From Cristatella mucedo (lineage: Eukaryota; Bryozoa; Phylactolaemata; Cristatellidae), in assembly GCA_009760855.2 (NCBI GenBank), contig WPIO01000035.1, positions 3,433,001-3,497,000 of the forward strand: a stretch of DNA of 64,000 nt, in the 5' to 3' direction. The notes under the pieces are model-generated. The model was not told the origin of the DNA. It did not search any database and worked only from the letters and a program-made list of their open reading frames with translations. Positions 45,301 to 57,615 of this stretch are shown here, piece by piece; the first letter of the stretch is position 1; the number at the start of each line of letters is the position of its first letter. The position numbers were made by a program, and so were the translations under genes.

Positions 45301-46241
45301 TCGGGCGGTGGCGGCGTGTGTCGGCGGCTGTGGCGGCGCGGCCTTCCAATCCGACAGCTTGGGCGTCGTCACTGCCGAGCCGCCCTCGGTGCGCGCCTCC
45401 GAAGCCCGACGGAGCGCCGCAGCGGTTCGCTGGACGAACTTTCGCATCCGCCGCACCCGCAAGCCGGCGGAACCGGGACAGGGGGTGCATGTCTGCGACG
45501 GCAGCAGCAGCGGCGGCCCGTCGGGCGAGCGCCCCGGTTAAGGTCAGCGGAGCAAAGGTGGCGGCGCCTCGCAGCGATGGAGCTCGGTGGCCTGGCGGCG
45601 CTGCGACGCACGCACCGGGCCATGTTTTATTAACGAGCAGCGCGCACGCCGACGGCGAGCCTCTCGCACCGGCGGGAGCGACGGTGGCCGGCACGAAATG
45701 CATTACTCTACACGATTGCGAATCGTCTGCTCGGGTGCTCGCTCGCATCTGCCAGCGGGTCCGGCTGCTTGTGGCAGGTGCTGCCACGGTGCGACACTGC
45801 CACTCTGCGAAGATGTTCCGAGAACTAGGAAATGAGCTGCTTTGTGGCCTAATCGCATCGGCAGGGCGCGTCGTGCGAGCGGACCGCCCAGCCAGGGCGA
45901 ATGGGCGAAAGCGCCACTTCTGAGCGCCACTTCTGAGGCTGCTTATTTCGGCTAAGGTGCGCTCGACGAAAAGCTGTTCGCCGCAGGCGCCGCTCCGGCG
46001 GCTCCGGCGGTCGAGGTTCGGAAGCCGCAGCGAATTCGCAAGGAGCCGAAAAAATCTCCACCGAGCGATGAGCAGGCGGCGATGAATGGCCAACCCAACA
46101 CTCTGCCTCATGGCCGCTGGCCAAACGTCGGGGTGACTGCTCGTCGTTGGGCGAAGCTGCAAGCGTCTCGTCTCAAGCCCACGACGGTCAAAGAAGCGGC
46201 GGCCCAGCGAAGGCTGCTGTCACTTATCGTGGTCCGTCTAA

Positions 46242-46287
46242 GCGACGTCGAGTCTCGGTAAGACTCGACATCGCGAAACGATCGTTT
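46242..46287. promoter_or_regulatory. Hairpin dyad plus 12-bp palindrome
   Basis: Arms GCGACGTCGAGTCT (46,242-46,255) and AGACTCGACATCGC (46,261-46,274) pair over 14 bp with one mismatch and a 5-base loop CGGTA. Immediately after comes the perfect palindrome AAACGATCGTTT (46,276-46,287). Two adjacent dyads suggest dimer-binding sites or a structured RNA. No function is known. Confidence 0.7.
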
Positions 46288-46750
46288 AGGCGAGTCTTCA
46301 AGCTTCCCGCTCCTTTCCTTCTAAGGTCTAAGCACGACCTCTAAGCACGACTATGCAGCGACTACCTGGACGTAGAGTTCTACGTTCGTAGTTGAATTGC
46401 CGCCTCGTTCTTTCCCCTCGAATAAAATAAGAGTGTTGCTGCGAAGCTACCGCATGTGCGGGCATCGCCACTGCACCTAGGAGCCTCGATTCCGATGCTC
46501 AGTGCGGAGCCAATACTTGCCGAACGTCGGCCGGCGGCTGGCCTCGCGTTACGAACGCCGCGCTGGCGGCCGACGTTCTGTACGTATATCGGAGTTTGCT
46601 ATGCTTTTTCGGTCAGCCAAGCCCCCAGGGGTGACCTTGGAACGCTATCGAGACCGCGAATTCGGCTCTAACGCTCTACACCTCTGCAGTGGACGTTTTT
46701 AGTTGTGGCACTTCGTCAGCCGCACTCTCTCACACTTTATCTGCCGCACG

Positions 46751-48025
46751 CTCTCCACGTTTGTGTCGAGTCATTTTTACACACTTTTTCTCTGCGGTCT
46801 CTCGAGGGCACAATTTAGCTAGGCGAAGACTGGCCGTACGACCCAATTCTGTATTTATCATTATAATCATTTTCTTGCTGCCAATTGCTTATTCATTTTG
46901 AGGAGATACTGACAAGGGGCTTTGGAATACACCGTCATTCAAGTCTAATGACTTTCATGACATATCCGGAGACAATCTTTGAGTACTGTTAGCTAAATGT
47001 TCATCTGCACCGAAGCCATGACGGCAAATAATGCGGTTATATTCACCATCAAAGCACGCTACCGGTGCACGATCGCTATTAGGACATAGTAAACCGCAGG
47101 GTAAGCCTTCTGCGGCGCTTAGGCGAGCCGTAGGTGCACGGTGCAGAAAGTGACTTACTGACTACATTGGAGAAAAGTCCTCTGGTTTTCGGTGGTGCTA
47201 TATTCTTGGTTACTACACCAAATAATGCTATAGGTGTACGCTATATATGCCTTTGTGATCTAAGTTCTGATCTTGGACTAGTTTTTATTTTTGGAGCTTA
47301 ATTTAAAGCTCCCAAGAATTTGTTAGAGAAGCTGAATCTTAACAGTGAAACGGCGGCTAGCTAAAGCAGCCAGAATATGATTGATATTCCCCTATTCCCG
47401 GTTGTGCCCTTAGGCACTAAGGTATGGCCGAGGACGCATAAAAGCCGGCCCACAAGATAAGCAGTCGGTTGCTATTCCATTGGCTCGGCATTGGCCTCGA
47501 GCTGACTTGAGCTCTGGGCGACTGAGCTATTGGCGTACATCGTGGCCGCCGTTCAACGTCCGAAGCCACCGGCTGCTGTCACGTGTCTAGCGGACGCGCT
47601 ACTTGCTACGGCACGGTCGCTCTTTGTTGCTGAACGCTTGGCTGTGTGCTACTGCCGGTCTAACTGCGTGCATGGACGCACCGGCTACTAGTCGCTAGCA
47701 GCGCTACGAGGTGCCGACGTCGTCGGGATTCACCGAGCACCGGCTGATGCCGGCACGGTTGCGATCGCCGCGTTTGCGATCTAGTTCCGATCGGACGCTG
47801 TAACCACACACCACGTTTGTAACAAAGTCTCCCTGTTGAGGCAGACCGCAGACGAAGCCAGCTTCAGCGGTCGCGACCAGCTCAAGTTGGGCCACTCACC
47901 CGTAGTCGCCTGCTCCCTGCTTAGGCCTCTGTGTTTAGCCGACGGCGCGCGGAATCTTAAGCTGACGCATTGCAGACTCGAAGAACCCCCACGTGACTAA
48001 GAATGGTTCACGGTAGGTTTAAATA
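46751..48025. other. Stretch with second CpG-rich patch, no gene called
   Basis: GC-rich, CpG-rich sequence recurs at about 47,550-47,930. It contains a minus-strand frame (47,704-47,895, 63 codons, no ATG, with VCGLPQQGDF and NVVCGYSV strings) that could be an exon, but no partner exon was found. The rest is unclassified. Confidence 0.4.
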
Positions 48026-48029
48026 TGTA

Positions 48030-48165
48030 TAATTCATTTGTGTAGCGCCATAAGAGAACTTAATCGATATTCAGGCGCTTCAAATATGCCACGGGGCTCG
48101 AGCCCTCGACCTCGGCTTGGCCTTGGATGGGAAAAGCACCATGACCACTGGGCCAAATCGGAGCG
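48030..48165 (-). mobile_element. SINE-1 copy, minus strand
   Basis: On the minus strand: TTTGGCCCAGTGGTCATGGTG-CTTTTCCC, CGAGGTCGAGGGCTCGAGCC (B-box-like), TTTGAAGCGCCTGAATATCG, then GATTAAGTTCTCTTATGGCG-CTACACAAATGAATTATAC. It is complete from head to LINE-A-like tail, with GAAGCGCC and GGCGCTAC as possible hairpin arms. Confidence 0.85.
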
Positions 48166-48719
48166 TATGCTTCCATAGCATTAACTCTAGCGATCTCGTT
48201 GAGATAAGAAAGCTGCAAATGCAGCAACACCGGAAACCAGAACCGTGCGGTTGGTGCAGCGAAACTCAGACACTCGGGCCTAGCTCCACAATTACCGCTA
48301 CACCTTCTCCGATATGAAAGGAACGGTGCTTGCTTTAGTTACCTATTTCTTTGTACGTCCGCTCAATGGCCACTGATGCAGTCTCAAGAACGAGAGCGAG
48401 CTACATAGCAAGAGAACAGCTGCTTCGAGAAAAACTATTTAAACACATAAGCCGAAGGGCATTAGTCAGGCTCGAATGCCAGGCGTCAAGTTAAACTCGT
48501 AGGCTAATAAAGCCAGCTCCGGTCCGCCTACGGCAGGAGTGCTAAATAGTCCTGTAGCAACCGCCCAACTGTGTGATGCATGCAATTTTCAGTTGCCTTT
48601 AGACTTTTAGCAATAATTCACTTGTTAAGTGCCAATGAGAACTGCCTTTCTACTCGGTTGCTATCCTATTCACCGTAAGAGATTCAATAACTAAGCGTTC
48701 GTGCGAAGTGTTAGACATG
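48166..48719. other. Stretch with no gene seen
   Basis: Unique sequence between a SINE-1 and a LINE-A piece. No recognisable feature. Confidence 0.45.
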
Positions 48720-49060
48720 CAAGAGCATCTTGTCTAGGCATCCCGTCTTGACTTCTGTAACTCACTGCTTGCTGGCCTACCGGCATGTGTAATCAGGCGC
48801 TTACAGCTGGTACAAAACTCTGCAGCTAGGCTTGTCTGACCGCGAGCGTGGCAGTTGATACGTCACACCACTTCTCGCCGACCTGCACTGGCTCCCAGTC
48901 AAGCAACGGATCGACTTCAAGGTTTTGTCACCCACTTTTAGGTCCCTTCATTCTATGGCTCTAACCTATCTCTCAGATATACTACACCACAAGGCCAAGC
49001 ATCGCACCGCCCGATTTCCAGAATCCAACAGTTTACCAACACTTCACTATTACGGTGGGG
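48720..49060 (+). mobile_element. LINE-A C-terminal fragment, plus strand
   Basis: DNA and decayed protein match the 56.7-56.95 kb copy: CGTCTTGACTTCTGTAACTC-ACTGCTTGCTGGCCTACC ([14 protein letters not shown]), GTACAAAACTCTGCAGCTAG (VQNSAAR), CACTGGCTCCCAGTCAAGCA (HWLPVKQ). Stops and a frame change break it. No 3' tail. Confidence 0.85.
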
Positions 49061-49611
49061 GTGGTCCATAACTTAGAGAAGACTTGACGAAGACTCGACA
49101 GCCAAACCTGGTTCTACCGCTTTGGCTAAGACACTGGCAAAGATTTATCAAGTGACCAATCATAAGTGCCTTTCAGGCCACGCCTACTGCATAGCTTTGA
49201 AAGAAATGGCCGGCCACTTGACCGGTGAAATCGTCGATGGGTTCTGTGAAAGTCGCTGTTTATGGGACACACCGAGCTCGCAAACAGATTTTAAGGCAGA
49301 GAGTCGTAAAGGCTAGATTGAACAGGTTTCATTTTGCCTGATTTCGTTAGGAAAACTTGGCTGTAGATAAATGAAGATGCTATCCCATGAACGACCAGTG
49401 GGCTGAGTAAGTAGGAAGCATGACCTCGAGTAAGATTTTCGTCTCAACCTCCTTCAAAAAGGATGACCTATGCAAGACTCGAGTAGGCAGGAAGCAGGTA
49501 GGAAGCAAAACTCACCGTCTAAACCAAGCTTTAAAGACCTGCCCGAGTCTAGCACCTCCTCGGCTAAGCTTACCGGCTGAGTTTGCTCACAACTGCTTCT
49601 GCAGAAAGGCA
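49061..49611. other. Stretch with no gene seen
   Basis: Frames of 64-69 codons on the plus strand lack recognisable domains. Confidence 0.4.
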
Positions 49612-49805
49612 GCCGTGGTGGCCCACTAGGTAAGGTGGTTGGATTGTCACGATCTTGGTCCCGAGGTTGTGGGTTTGAATCATGCGGTGAGTGATTCTTT
49701 ATCGCTCCGATTCTTTAACGCTCCGACTCTTTATCACTCCGACTCTTCATCAGTGGTGATAGCCGTATGGGGTCTTCAGCCGCTACTCTGAAGAGGCTGT
49801 TAAAT
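49612..49805 (+). mobile_element. SINE-2 copy with internal 16-bp tandem repeat, plus strand
   Basis: Head GTGGTGGCCCACTAGGTAAG-GTGGTTGG, GAGGTTGTGGGTTTGAATC (B-box), then GGTGAGTGATTCTTTATCG. At about 49,688-49,752 a unit like CTTTATCGCTCCGATT is repeated about four times with small changes. The usual GGTGATAGCCG body and a tail with GAAGAGGCTGTTAAATCAGC follow. The repeat expansion is not present in the other copies. Confidence 0.85.
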
Positions 49806-50189
49806 CAGCTAGCTGCAGGGGCGGCTGCATAAATATCCTCCCCGAGCTACTTAGGCAAGCCGGCTGCCTAGTATTAAAGTGTGCCAAGGCATGCACTAGG
49901 GAATTGCTGGGCGGACAAGTTTTTCCTAGCCAATCGTGATCGCCAGGTGTCAGGTGCTCCATCGCCCATACCACAGAAAAATACCAGCCAACACTGGCTG
50001 GCTTCATAGCGGCATGGCAACTATATTCCTTGGTCCCCATCGCAGCCCCTAATTTCAGCCTAGTAAATGGAGCGAGACCACTCATAGCCCCTAACCACCC
50101 CAGTGCGGCACAGCAGACTCGTGCATGGCAGCCACCACGGCAGATAGGACAACGGCATGAGCGAATGTGTGTTAACGGTGTGCATGAAT

Positions 50190-50560
<371 letters not shown>

Positions 50561-50569
50561 TCTCTAAGT

Positions 50570-50745
50570 AAATACTAGATGATTAAACAGCCTCTTGGTA
50601 TAGCAACAGAAGAGCCTTTACGGCTATCACCAAAGCTTGCAGTAGCGATAAAGGATCACGCACAGCAGAATTCGAACCCAAGACCTCGGGGACAATGTTG
50701 TGAAAGGCAACCGCCTACCTAGTGTGCCCTCACGGCTCTCGGTAG
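50570..50745 (-). mobile_element. SINE-2 copy, minus strand
   Basis: Minus strand: CACTAGGTAGGCGGTTGCC, GAGGTCTTGGGTTCGAATTC, GTGATCCTTTATCGCTACTG-CAAGCTTTGGTGATAGCCG, GGCTCTTCTGTTGCTATACC, AAGAGGCTGTTTAATCATC. Complete copy, close to the one at 37.6 kb. Confidence 0.88.
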
Positions 50746-53700
50746 ACCAATCAGCCTGCGTGTGTGTGTATATGTGCTTTCGCATGGCTGTTCGTCTAGG
50801 CTGTCTGTCAGTTCTGTCTCTCTCTCTGTGTCTCTCTCTGTCTTTCTCACTATCTCCACTAATTCCTCTTCAGTTTAGCTCTAGTCTTCGAGGGCAACTC
50901 AAGCCAAATACAACGGAGCTGATACAAACGTGCACCCATAAATCAGACTGCTAATCGGCGGCCAGCTAATGACTGAGCGCTCCTTCATACTAAGCCATCG
51001 CATGAAGCTTCAGCTGCAGCTGCTTAACATGGTGCAGCACCACAAGTTTTAGGAATTTATCCTCAAACTGTTCGCCCGTGTAAGCCTCTGCTCCCTAGGC
51101 CGGCCTTTGAAAAGCTGCAGCTGCAACACGTACTAACAGGTGCAGCTGCCTCGGTGTTGCTGGAAATTTCAGACTGGAGGAATAGCAAGCACTAAGATAT
51201 TCCCCATGCACACACTGGAGAGCGACAGCTGGGGCTTACAGCCGGTTACGCGTACTATAAAGGCTGCAAAGCAAAGGCGAACGTTGGAGGGTGCTTGGCA
51301 CCGACAGTACGAGATCAGTGTTCTAGCGTAAAAAAAATACTGTTCATCGTTTCAAAGCGACAACAGCAGCTAGACCAGTTCAAAGCAGGCCGTGGAGGCT
51401 CACTAACGGCCGTATATCGTGCCGACTTAGGTCACATTTGTCAGCAACCAAAATGCAGAGGGTAAAAACAAGAGCATTACTTAGCTTTAAGCATAGCTCG
51501 ACAAAGGAGGCCAGCATGCAAGAGGCCACAATAAGCTTGGTGTACATTGTGCATTCATCACGTAAGCGTACAGACAGGAACACTGGCAATATGAGCTAGC
51601 AAGAAGCCGAGGGTACTTTTTAGGTAATACTCAGAAGTTGAACTGACTATATCTGTCTATATAAATTTGTCGGCTGACAGCTACAGAACTGTTTTAGTAG
51701 TATCCCAAATTCAGACCAATCGGGTAATGAAATCAGCCTCTATTGGCTGAGTGGTTGAGTAGCTTGTGTGCCAACCTAAAACTATACACTGGAAAAGCCT
51801 CGTGTCAACACAAAGTGACATGAATTGAAAGCATTCAGCTGCCGCGTCGTGCCAACATTTAGAAAGGAAAGACAAAGTGCTTTTGTGCCACACTAATCAG
51901 TGAGTGAAGTTTAGGCATGGCATTCGCTGAAGAAACGCAAGCTTACCCTGGCTGTGCAACCAGTGCCTCCCAGTTGACTGGCTGGCTTTCCTTGATAGCG
52001 AGCTGTTTGAAGAAACTGTGCTGTCAAAGCCGCAACGATAATGCTAGTTAATATCCCTCACACGTGCTCAGCACTTTTCCTGTAGGCAGCAAACCATGCT
52101 GACGTTGGATATTAAATACTGTGAGTTGGTATGTTAGGTTGGCTATTTAGGATTGCGTTAGTCAGGAATTTTAAGTTATTGATATAATAAGCGATAGTAT
52201 ACGATAAAAGTCTCCTAAAACGCAGGATCTGATTCATGATGATCCAATCTCCAGTGCTGGTGGGAGTCTCTTTGATTGATTCTAGTTTACGTGAGTGCTA
52301 TGGAGAGTCGTAATGTGATCTAGGTTCTAATCAAGTACGAAATCAATTTTCTTGTCAATAGCATCCTGGAATAATGCTGCATAAGATAATTATTCATAAT
52401 TGAGAAACTGCTTGAACCGAAATGCTTGTCGGTGCACACTAAACTAATTAATTATTTGTCCTAATTCTATTCTTATTCTGTTTTACTGGGTTGTTAGTGC
52501 TGAAAAAATAATATTCGATATGCAGTGCACGTCAATCGAAAAAGAATTGCAGTTAAGCGGATACTGTCTTCGAACGTCTGTCTGCAGAAACTTGTGTTAC
52601 TCGCAGAGCTGCATTCTTGCACATTCTGGCAGTATAAACTATGAAGTCTATTGAAATGACGTTGGATGTTTATGGTAGAAGAAGTCATTTCTATGCCCAT
52701 GAAAATCTGCAGCTCTGGTAAAAAAAAGTACTTCCGAACTTTCTCTATCGTTCAGGTACGCGTAGTTTGTAATAAGGAATGCGATGTATCCTCTAATGTC
52801 ATGTTCTCCTTCCGGTGAGTTTCTCTATTCAGACGAGGCTTGGTCGTCTTTACCTAGATAAAATGTCTGGGGCGAAGTTAAGTTGAAAATAGACATTTGG
52901 TATTCTGGCCTAAGATTCAGATGCGTCTTGTTAGACACAACATAATTGGCCAAGTCGTAGCCGATGACTAAGTAAACAGCCAGTGCTGCTATGTTGGTGT
53001 GTGTAAATGCTCAAAAGAAGAATTGGTTGGAGCAGGCCGGTGACTTGCTAACGTAACCGCATTGCTCGTGTCAGCTCATTGTTGCAGTAATCAGTCTCTT
53101 TCAGGAAGCAGCTTCGGCAGACTGCCCCGATGCGCATGGATGCACTTCACGAATTACCAGGGAACTAAAAGCTGCACCGCCATTTTCCGCTGATAGAGGT
53201 AGAGATGAGCTGCTAATCTGATAGGTTTGAGGTGCTTAACGTGTCTGGAAATGTGGGATTCAAGAGCCGCTGTTAGTCATTGCACATCCACAACCTGTCA
53301 CGTCTGACAGTCTGTGCTTTGAAGACAGCAAGTATCTGAACCCAAGAGTTTTTTTCTAAACGTCTGCATTAGAATTAATCATACAAGCATCGGGCGGTGA
53401 GAACGTAAATGAGCTAATGGGGCGTGACAAATCTGGTTCAAACATTTATAGTTTGTTTAATGGAAACTTGTAAGCCAGTAACATGCTGGGTCACAGCTCA
53501 GCCAATAAATGGCATTAACCTTAGGAACTTTTACTAACTGAAGGCAGTTCCAAACGCTGTAGGCCAAGCTAGAATTCGTTGACGTATTCGCAATTTTGCC
53601 ATAATAGGGCTGATATGCTTACAGCGAAAGTTAAATGGGGCTGCTTATACAGCCATAAAGCCTGCTACTCTGGCAAGAGTCGAAATTAGTTGTATTATAT

Positions 53701-54929
53701 GACTTTGTATTATGTGTGCGAGTTATTGCTGTTTCCTTAAAGGCACTGCGTGGCACTGCTGACTTATTCATAGGTGAAAGGATCGCGATTGGGACAATGT
53801 GCTAACAAAGCGTGGGAGAGTATAACGATGCATTGAATGCATTTTAATTGAGTGGCATTTTCAAGAGGTGAAATTGGCTGACAAGGGCGCTAGCATTGCT
53901 AACTATTACAGGCTAAGGTATATTCTCTTATGAGTTCGGAAGATAACCTCATTAGCTTAGTAACTGTTGGGCCGGCGTAGCTTGGTGATGGACGTGCATC
54001 CTCAAGCAACTTCCATCTTACTAGTTTTCTCTCGGGATTTATCGCGTACGGGTTAGCACAATCGGGCTGCACGCTTTTATACGTTGCCAGCTTATCGTAC
54101 AAACTTGGAATAGATGGGTTAGATAATATTATCTCGGAGTTGACTCCAACGCAGTCAAAAGAATTAGCACGAGTCAAGCCAACTGTCGATCAGTGACTAA
54201 TAGGTAAAGTCTCAATTAACGGCAGCATGAAAGCTACTGTTTTTCTGTATTGTTGAGAAATGAAGGTGCAAGCTGCGTCCGAAATTTGTGACCGCTAGAA
54301 AGGCTGTCATGAACCAGCCCAATATGCACTGAGGCATTTGCTCAAATGCTGCGAAGACTGAGTTTCGTGTTAGACGGATGAGTGCTTTGATTGTACCTCA
54401 TCTACAATCCAATTTAGCAACTGCTAGTTAAAAGCTTGATCATCATTATCAGCGTTTTTATTTTTGCACAGAAAGGTTGCGCATTAAAAAATCTCCTGCC
54501 ACTCACACAATATTTGAGCATCACCTTATTGCAGTATTAGGAGATGGACGTGCATGAAGGCAGGAATAACAAGGTCAACATAAGCTATGTGCGGTTTTCT
54601 CCTTGAAAATTAAGCAGACATTTTCAAATTTAAATGACATTTTCACATGAATTTAATTAAGTGGATACAACAAGTCAGGTGAGACTTGAAGCTGCAGACT
54701 TTTATAGTCTCTGCTGGTGAACACTGGGAAGAAAAAGCAAAAACGGACAGCTTGACGTCTCATAGGTATTCAGCAGCTACTGGGGATCCGTAAAACAATC
54801 ACTGACGTACATATACTGTACGTTTAAGTTAAGAAAGTTTTCTGGCTGAAGAAAGCGGATTTTGATTTATAAAAATCAAATTTTTTCTTGTAGCAGAAAA
54901 ACCCGCTGCCTCGAAGGTGGGACATACAT
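50746..54929. other. Longest repeat-poor stretch, no gene seen
   Basis: About 4.2 kb with no LINE or SINE recognised. The longest frame is minus 53,899-54,177 (92 codons, with a DARPSPSYAGPTVTKLMRL string), which has no recognised domain. A CT-rich patch lies at 50,800-50,870. Could be intronic or intergenic. Confidence 0.45.
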
Positions 54930-56335
54930 CATGATAATAATAATAGTAATAATAACAGCAATGTATTGATATAGTATCGTCAGAGAACTTAATCTCGTTT
55001 TAGGGATATGACATCTGATGTAAAGGACGCACGATCGAATGATTAGTAGTAGGATGCTACATATCGACAAGCATAACGTTCTTAGAGGGGAGAGGCATAG
55101 TGTCAACATGTAAACTATGGTTAGTGGTAGCATGCAAAGTGTCAGTACACACAAGCGCTCAAAGGATAAATCAGAAGGATTCTGATAGGTAAGCTAAAGC
55201 CAGAGAATGAAGGGACCTACAAGCAAGTGACAGAACCTTGAATTCGATGCACTGCTTGATTGGGAGCTAGTGCATGTATAAAGAAGTGCTGTATATAGCA
55301 ACTCCAGCACTTATCACTGACGAGCGTGGCAGAAATTGTTTTCGAGAATAAGCAGGTCATTAAATTGGCCGGAAGACCTATGGATATTAATTCACAGAAG
55401 CCGAAATAGTATGTCACTAATCCAAGGTCAAATTTGGATGCAGTATCTCTGTCTAAGAAACCTCAAATTTTAGCAAAAACATGTAGCTAAAAGTAGGGAA
55501 ATTTTGACTGTGAAGCAGATTTAGTCGTCTAGTGTAAGGTCACTTTTGAAAAAGACTGTCAGGTTTCTCGAAGACGGGAAAGAATATATTGCTGGCAGAG
55601 CATATTTTGAGCTTGTAGTTCCACTTTCTGACTCTGATTTGGTTTTCCTATAACCATTAATGATTGCACCGACATTAATTTTAAGAAATTTTGTTGAATT
55701 CATGTACAAATATCTGCAATACAAGCAGCGAGAAATTGAGAAATTAATTTCAAGGGAATGTAGCGTGGAAGGGATCACAGCACGGGTAGTCATGGTCTGG
55801 TGTCATCTGCATTACAGTAAAAGTCCATGTTGTGCTTAGCTATCACATCAGCAAGCGTCGGAGTACATATTGTGAAAGGGCAGACTAAACACAGAGCCCA
55901 TATGCATCCAGTACTTGAGCGGTGTCCTCGGATGATCTTTGTCCTTTCACATCAATACCCAGTAGCTATACTTTGGTAGGATCTAAGCAATTGCACTGCA
56001 ATGCCGGAAATGCCTAGGTGAGGGGAATCACCCGAGGAGGACTTGAGGATCATTAGCTTCTAGCTCTACCGAGAGATGAAGTAAAACACCCAGAGTAACT
56101 TTACCCAAGTTTGCATTCTTGAGAACGTAGATATACACCCTTAGCAATGCAGACTAAGTGGAGTGACGATCTTAACAACCAGACTTGAATTTGTAAGGTT
56201 TGAAGTGTCAACATCGAAGTTAAGCTGGTCTGCCACAGCTCGCTCCACAGTTTTGAGTACGAACAGTTCAGTAACGCAGTCAAATGTGAAATAGCTTGAT
56301 TTAGCGAAATTTTTCTACTGGCGATCTTCATGGAG
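54930..56335 (-). mobile_element. LINE-A copy, motif A region to 3' end, minus strand
   Basis: A 1.4-kb copy with the ends in order. Near 56,100-56,330 it is decayed sequence matching the DLALLRVCDDLL and DQLNSY regions. At 55,521-55,793 come the palm end and the LTLDD string. At 55,217-55,417 comes FGFCELISIGLPANLMTCL, for [13 protein letters not shown] in other copies, then the 3' end with AACGAGATTAAGTTCTCTGA and an ATTATTATTACTATT tail near 54,940. Stops and small deletions throughout. It faces another LINE-A copy at 56.5 kb, head to head. Confidence 0.82.
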
Positions 56336-56544
56336 ACTACTTAGCAGCAAGCCTCACTGTAGAGCTGAAACATTAATTGTGACATTCAGAAATCCCACTG
56401 CCAATTTTGAAGGCACCTTACATCAAAGTCGATATTTAGTCACTAAAACAATGGAATTCGACCACTGGCGAAGCTTCGAAATGATTAAACTAATTAAACC
56501 AATTAAAAATTAATGTCTTAGCACATAAGGTATCTTTTGATTCG

Positions 56545-57330
56545 GTGAAATCTAGGTGTCATATTCCAAAGCGACCTCTAGTTAGACGACCATATTTGCG
56601 CCACCGTCAAATCTGCCTATTTTCAGCTTCATAACATTGCTAAAATTCGGGCTTGTTTAGATAAGGATACCACGTCCAAGTTGGTCCATGCATTCGTGAC
56701 ATCTCGTCTCGACTTCTGCAACTCACTGCTTACTGGCCTGCCAGCATGTGCGATCAGGCGATTGCTGCTGGTGCAAAACTCTGCAGCTAGGCTTGTCTGT
56801 CGTGAGCATTGCAGTTGCCACATTACACTACATCTCGCTGACCTCCACTGGCTACCAGTCAAGCAACGGATTGCCTTCAAGGTTTTTTTGCTCCGTTTTA
56901 GGTCACTTAATTCTTTGGCTCCAGACTATTTCTCAGATCCATTTTTAGGAATCCAACAGTTTAGAAATACCTCGTACAAACCTGAAATCCTTTGGAGACC
57001 GTGCATTTAGTTCGTATGCTCCCAAAGCCTGGAACTCCCCCCCTAAACTGCGTCAGAACATCCCCTGACCTGACCACATTTAAAAAGAACTTAAAAACAC
57101 ACCTATTTAGGATAGCATTTAGTGGGTCCCTGTAATGGGTTCTTCCTGTGCTTATGCCTGCTGACACTGAGCATGCTGCCACTAACCACATTTGCAGGCT
57201 GACCCTGTGCATGTCACCCCTAACCATGTTATTCATGTTGTTTATCAAGCATGATATTAATCACGATTCAATCGCATTTCCCTTTGTAGTAAATGTAAAG
57301 GTGCCTAGAAAGAGATTTGACGTTTTTCAG
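56545..57330 (+). mobile_element. LINE-A C-terminal domain to 3' end, plus strand
   Basis: One frame (56,681-57,010, 109 codons) is well kept: [59 protein letters not shown] frameshifted SYAPKAWN-type region, the 3' untranslated region (CTGCTGACACTGAGCATGCT) and the end GTGCCTAGAAAGAGATTTGA follow. Upstream (56,545-56,680) the GVIFQSDL and AYFQLHNIAKIRACLDKDTT segments are visible. This is one of the younger copies by eye, though truncated. Confidence 0.88.
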
Positions 57331-57477
57331 TTCTCATTTTAAAGTATGCATAATTTTTAATCATCTGCTGTCCCAAGGTGATTGGGATTTGGAAAAAAGT
57401 CTGACTTGAAAAATGTGGTGGAAGGCTTGATAAGGTGCTTAAATATGGCACCGAGAAATATTTATGGGGAGATATTG

Positions 57478-57615
57478 TCACGCCGGTTTGATCTAGTGGT
57501 TAATGTGCTCGCCCCGACCATGGTCTGGCCGGGTCGTGTGCTCGAGGCACGTGGCATATCGTAAGTGCTTAAATAGAGACTAAGTTCTCTTAGGCGTCGT
57601 ACAAATAAATGAAAA
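57478..57615 (+). mobile_element. SINE-1 copy, plus strand
   Basis: Head CACGCCGGTTTGATCTAGTG-GTTAATGTGCTCGCC, GGTCGTGTGCTCGAGGCACG (B-box diverged), TAAGTGCTTAAATAGAGAC, then TAAGTTCTCTTAGGCGTCGT and an AAATAAATGAAAAAAAAT end. Same layout as 42.3 and 48.1 kb. Confidence 0.83.

Larger units (their letters stand above)
44200..46750. promoter_or_regulatory. CpG-rich island with gene start
   Basis: About 2.5 kb that is markedly GC- and CpG-rich (for example CGAGCGCTCG, GCGGCGCGG and CCGCCGCCGCCG runs) in a window that is otherwise AT-leaning. It contains the minus-strand peptide gene and several perfect inverted repeats. Long open frames on both strands, up to 367 codons, arise because the high GC removes stop codons. 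They are not called as genes except where splicing and a signal peptide support it. Confidence 0.8.

Noticed and set aside
45059-46162. 367-codon minus-strand open frame across the CpG island
   Set aside because: The frame is open because the DNA is GC-rich. Only its last part contains the signal-peptide exon, and that exon leaves the frame at a splice donor. The rest is alanine/arginine-rich noise with equally long frames on the other strand.
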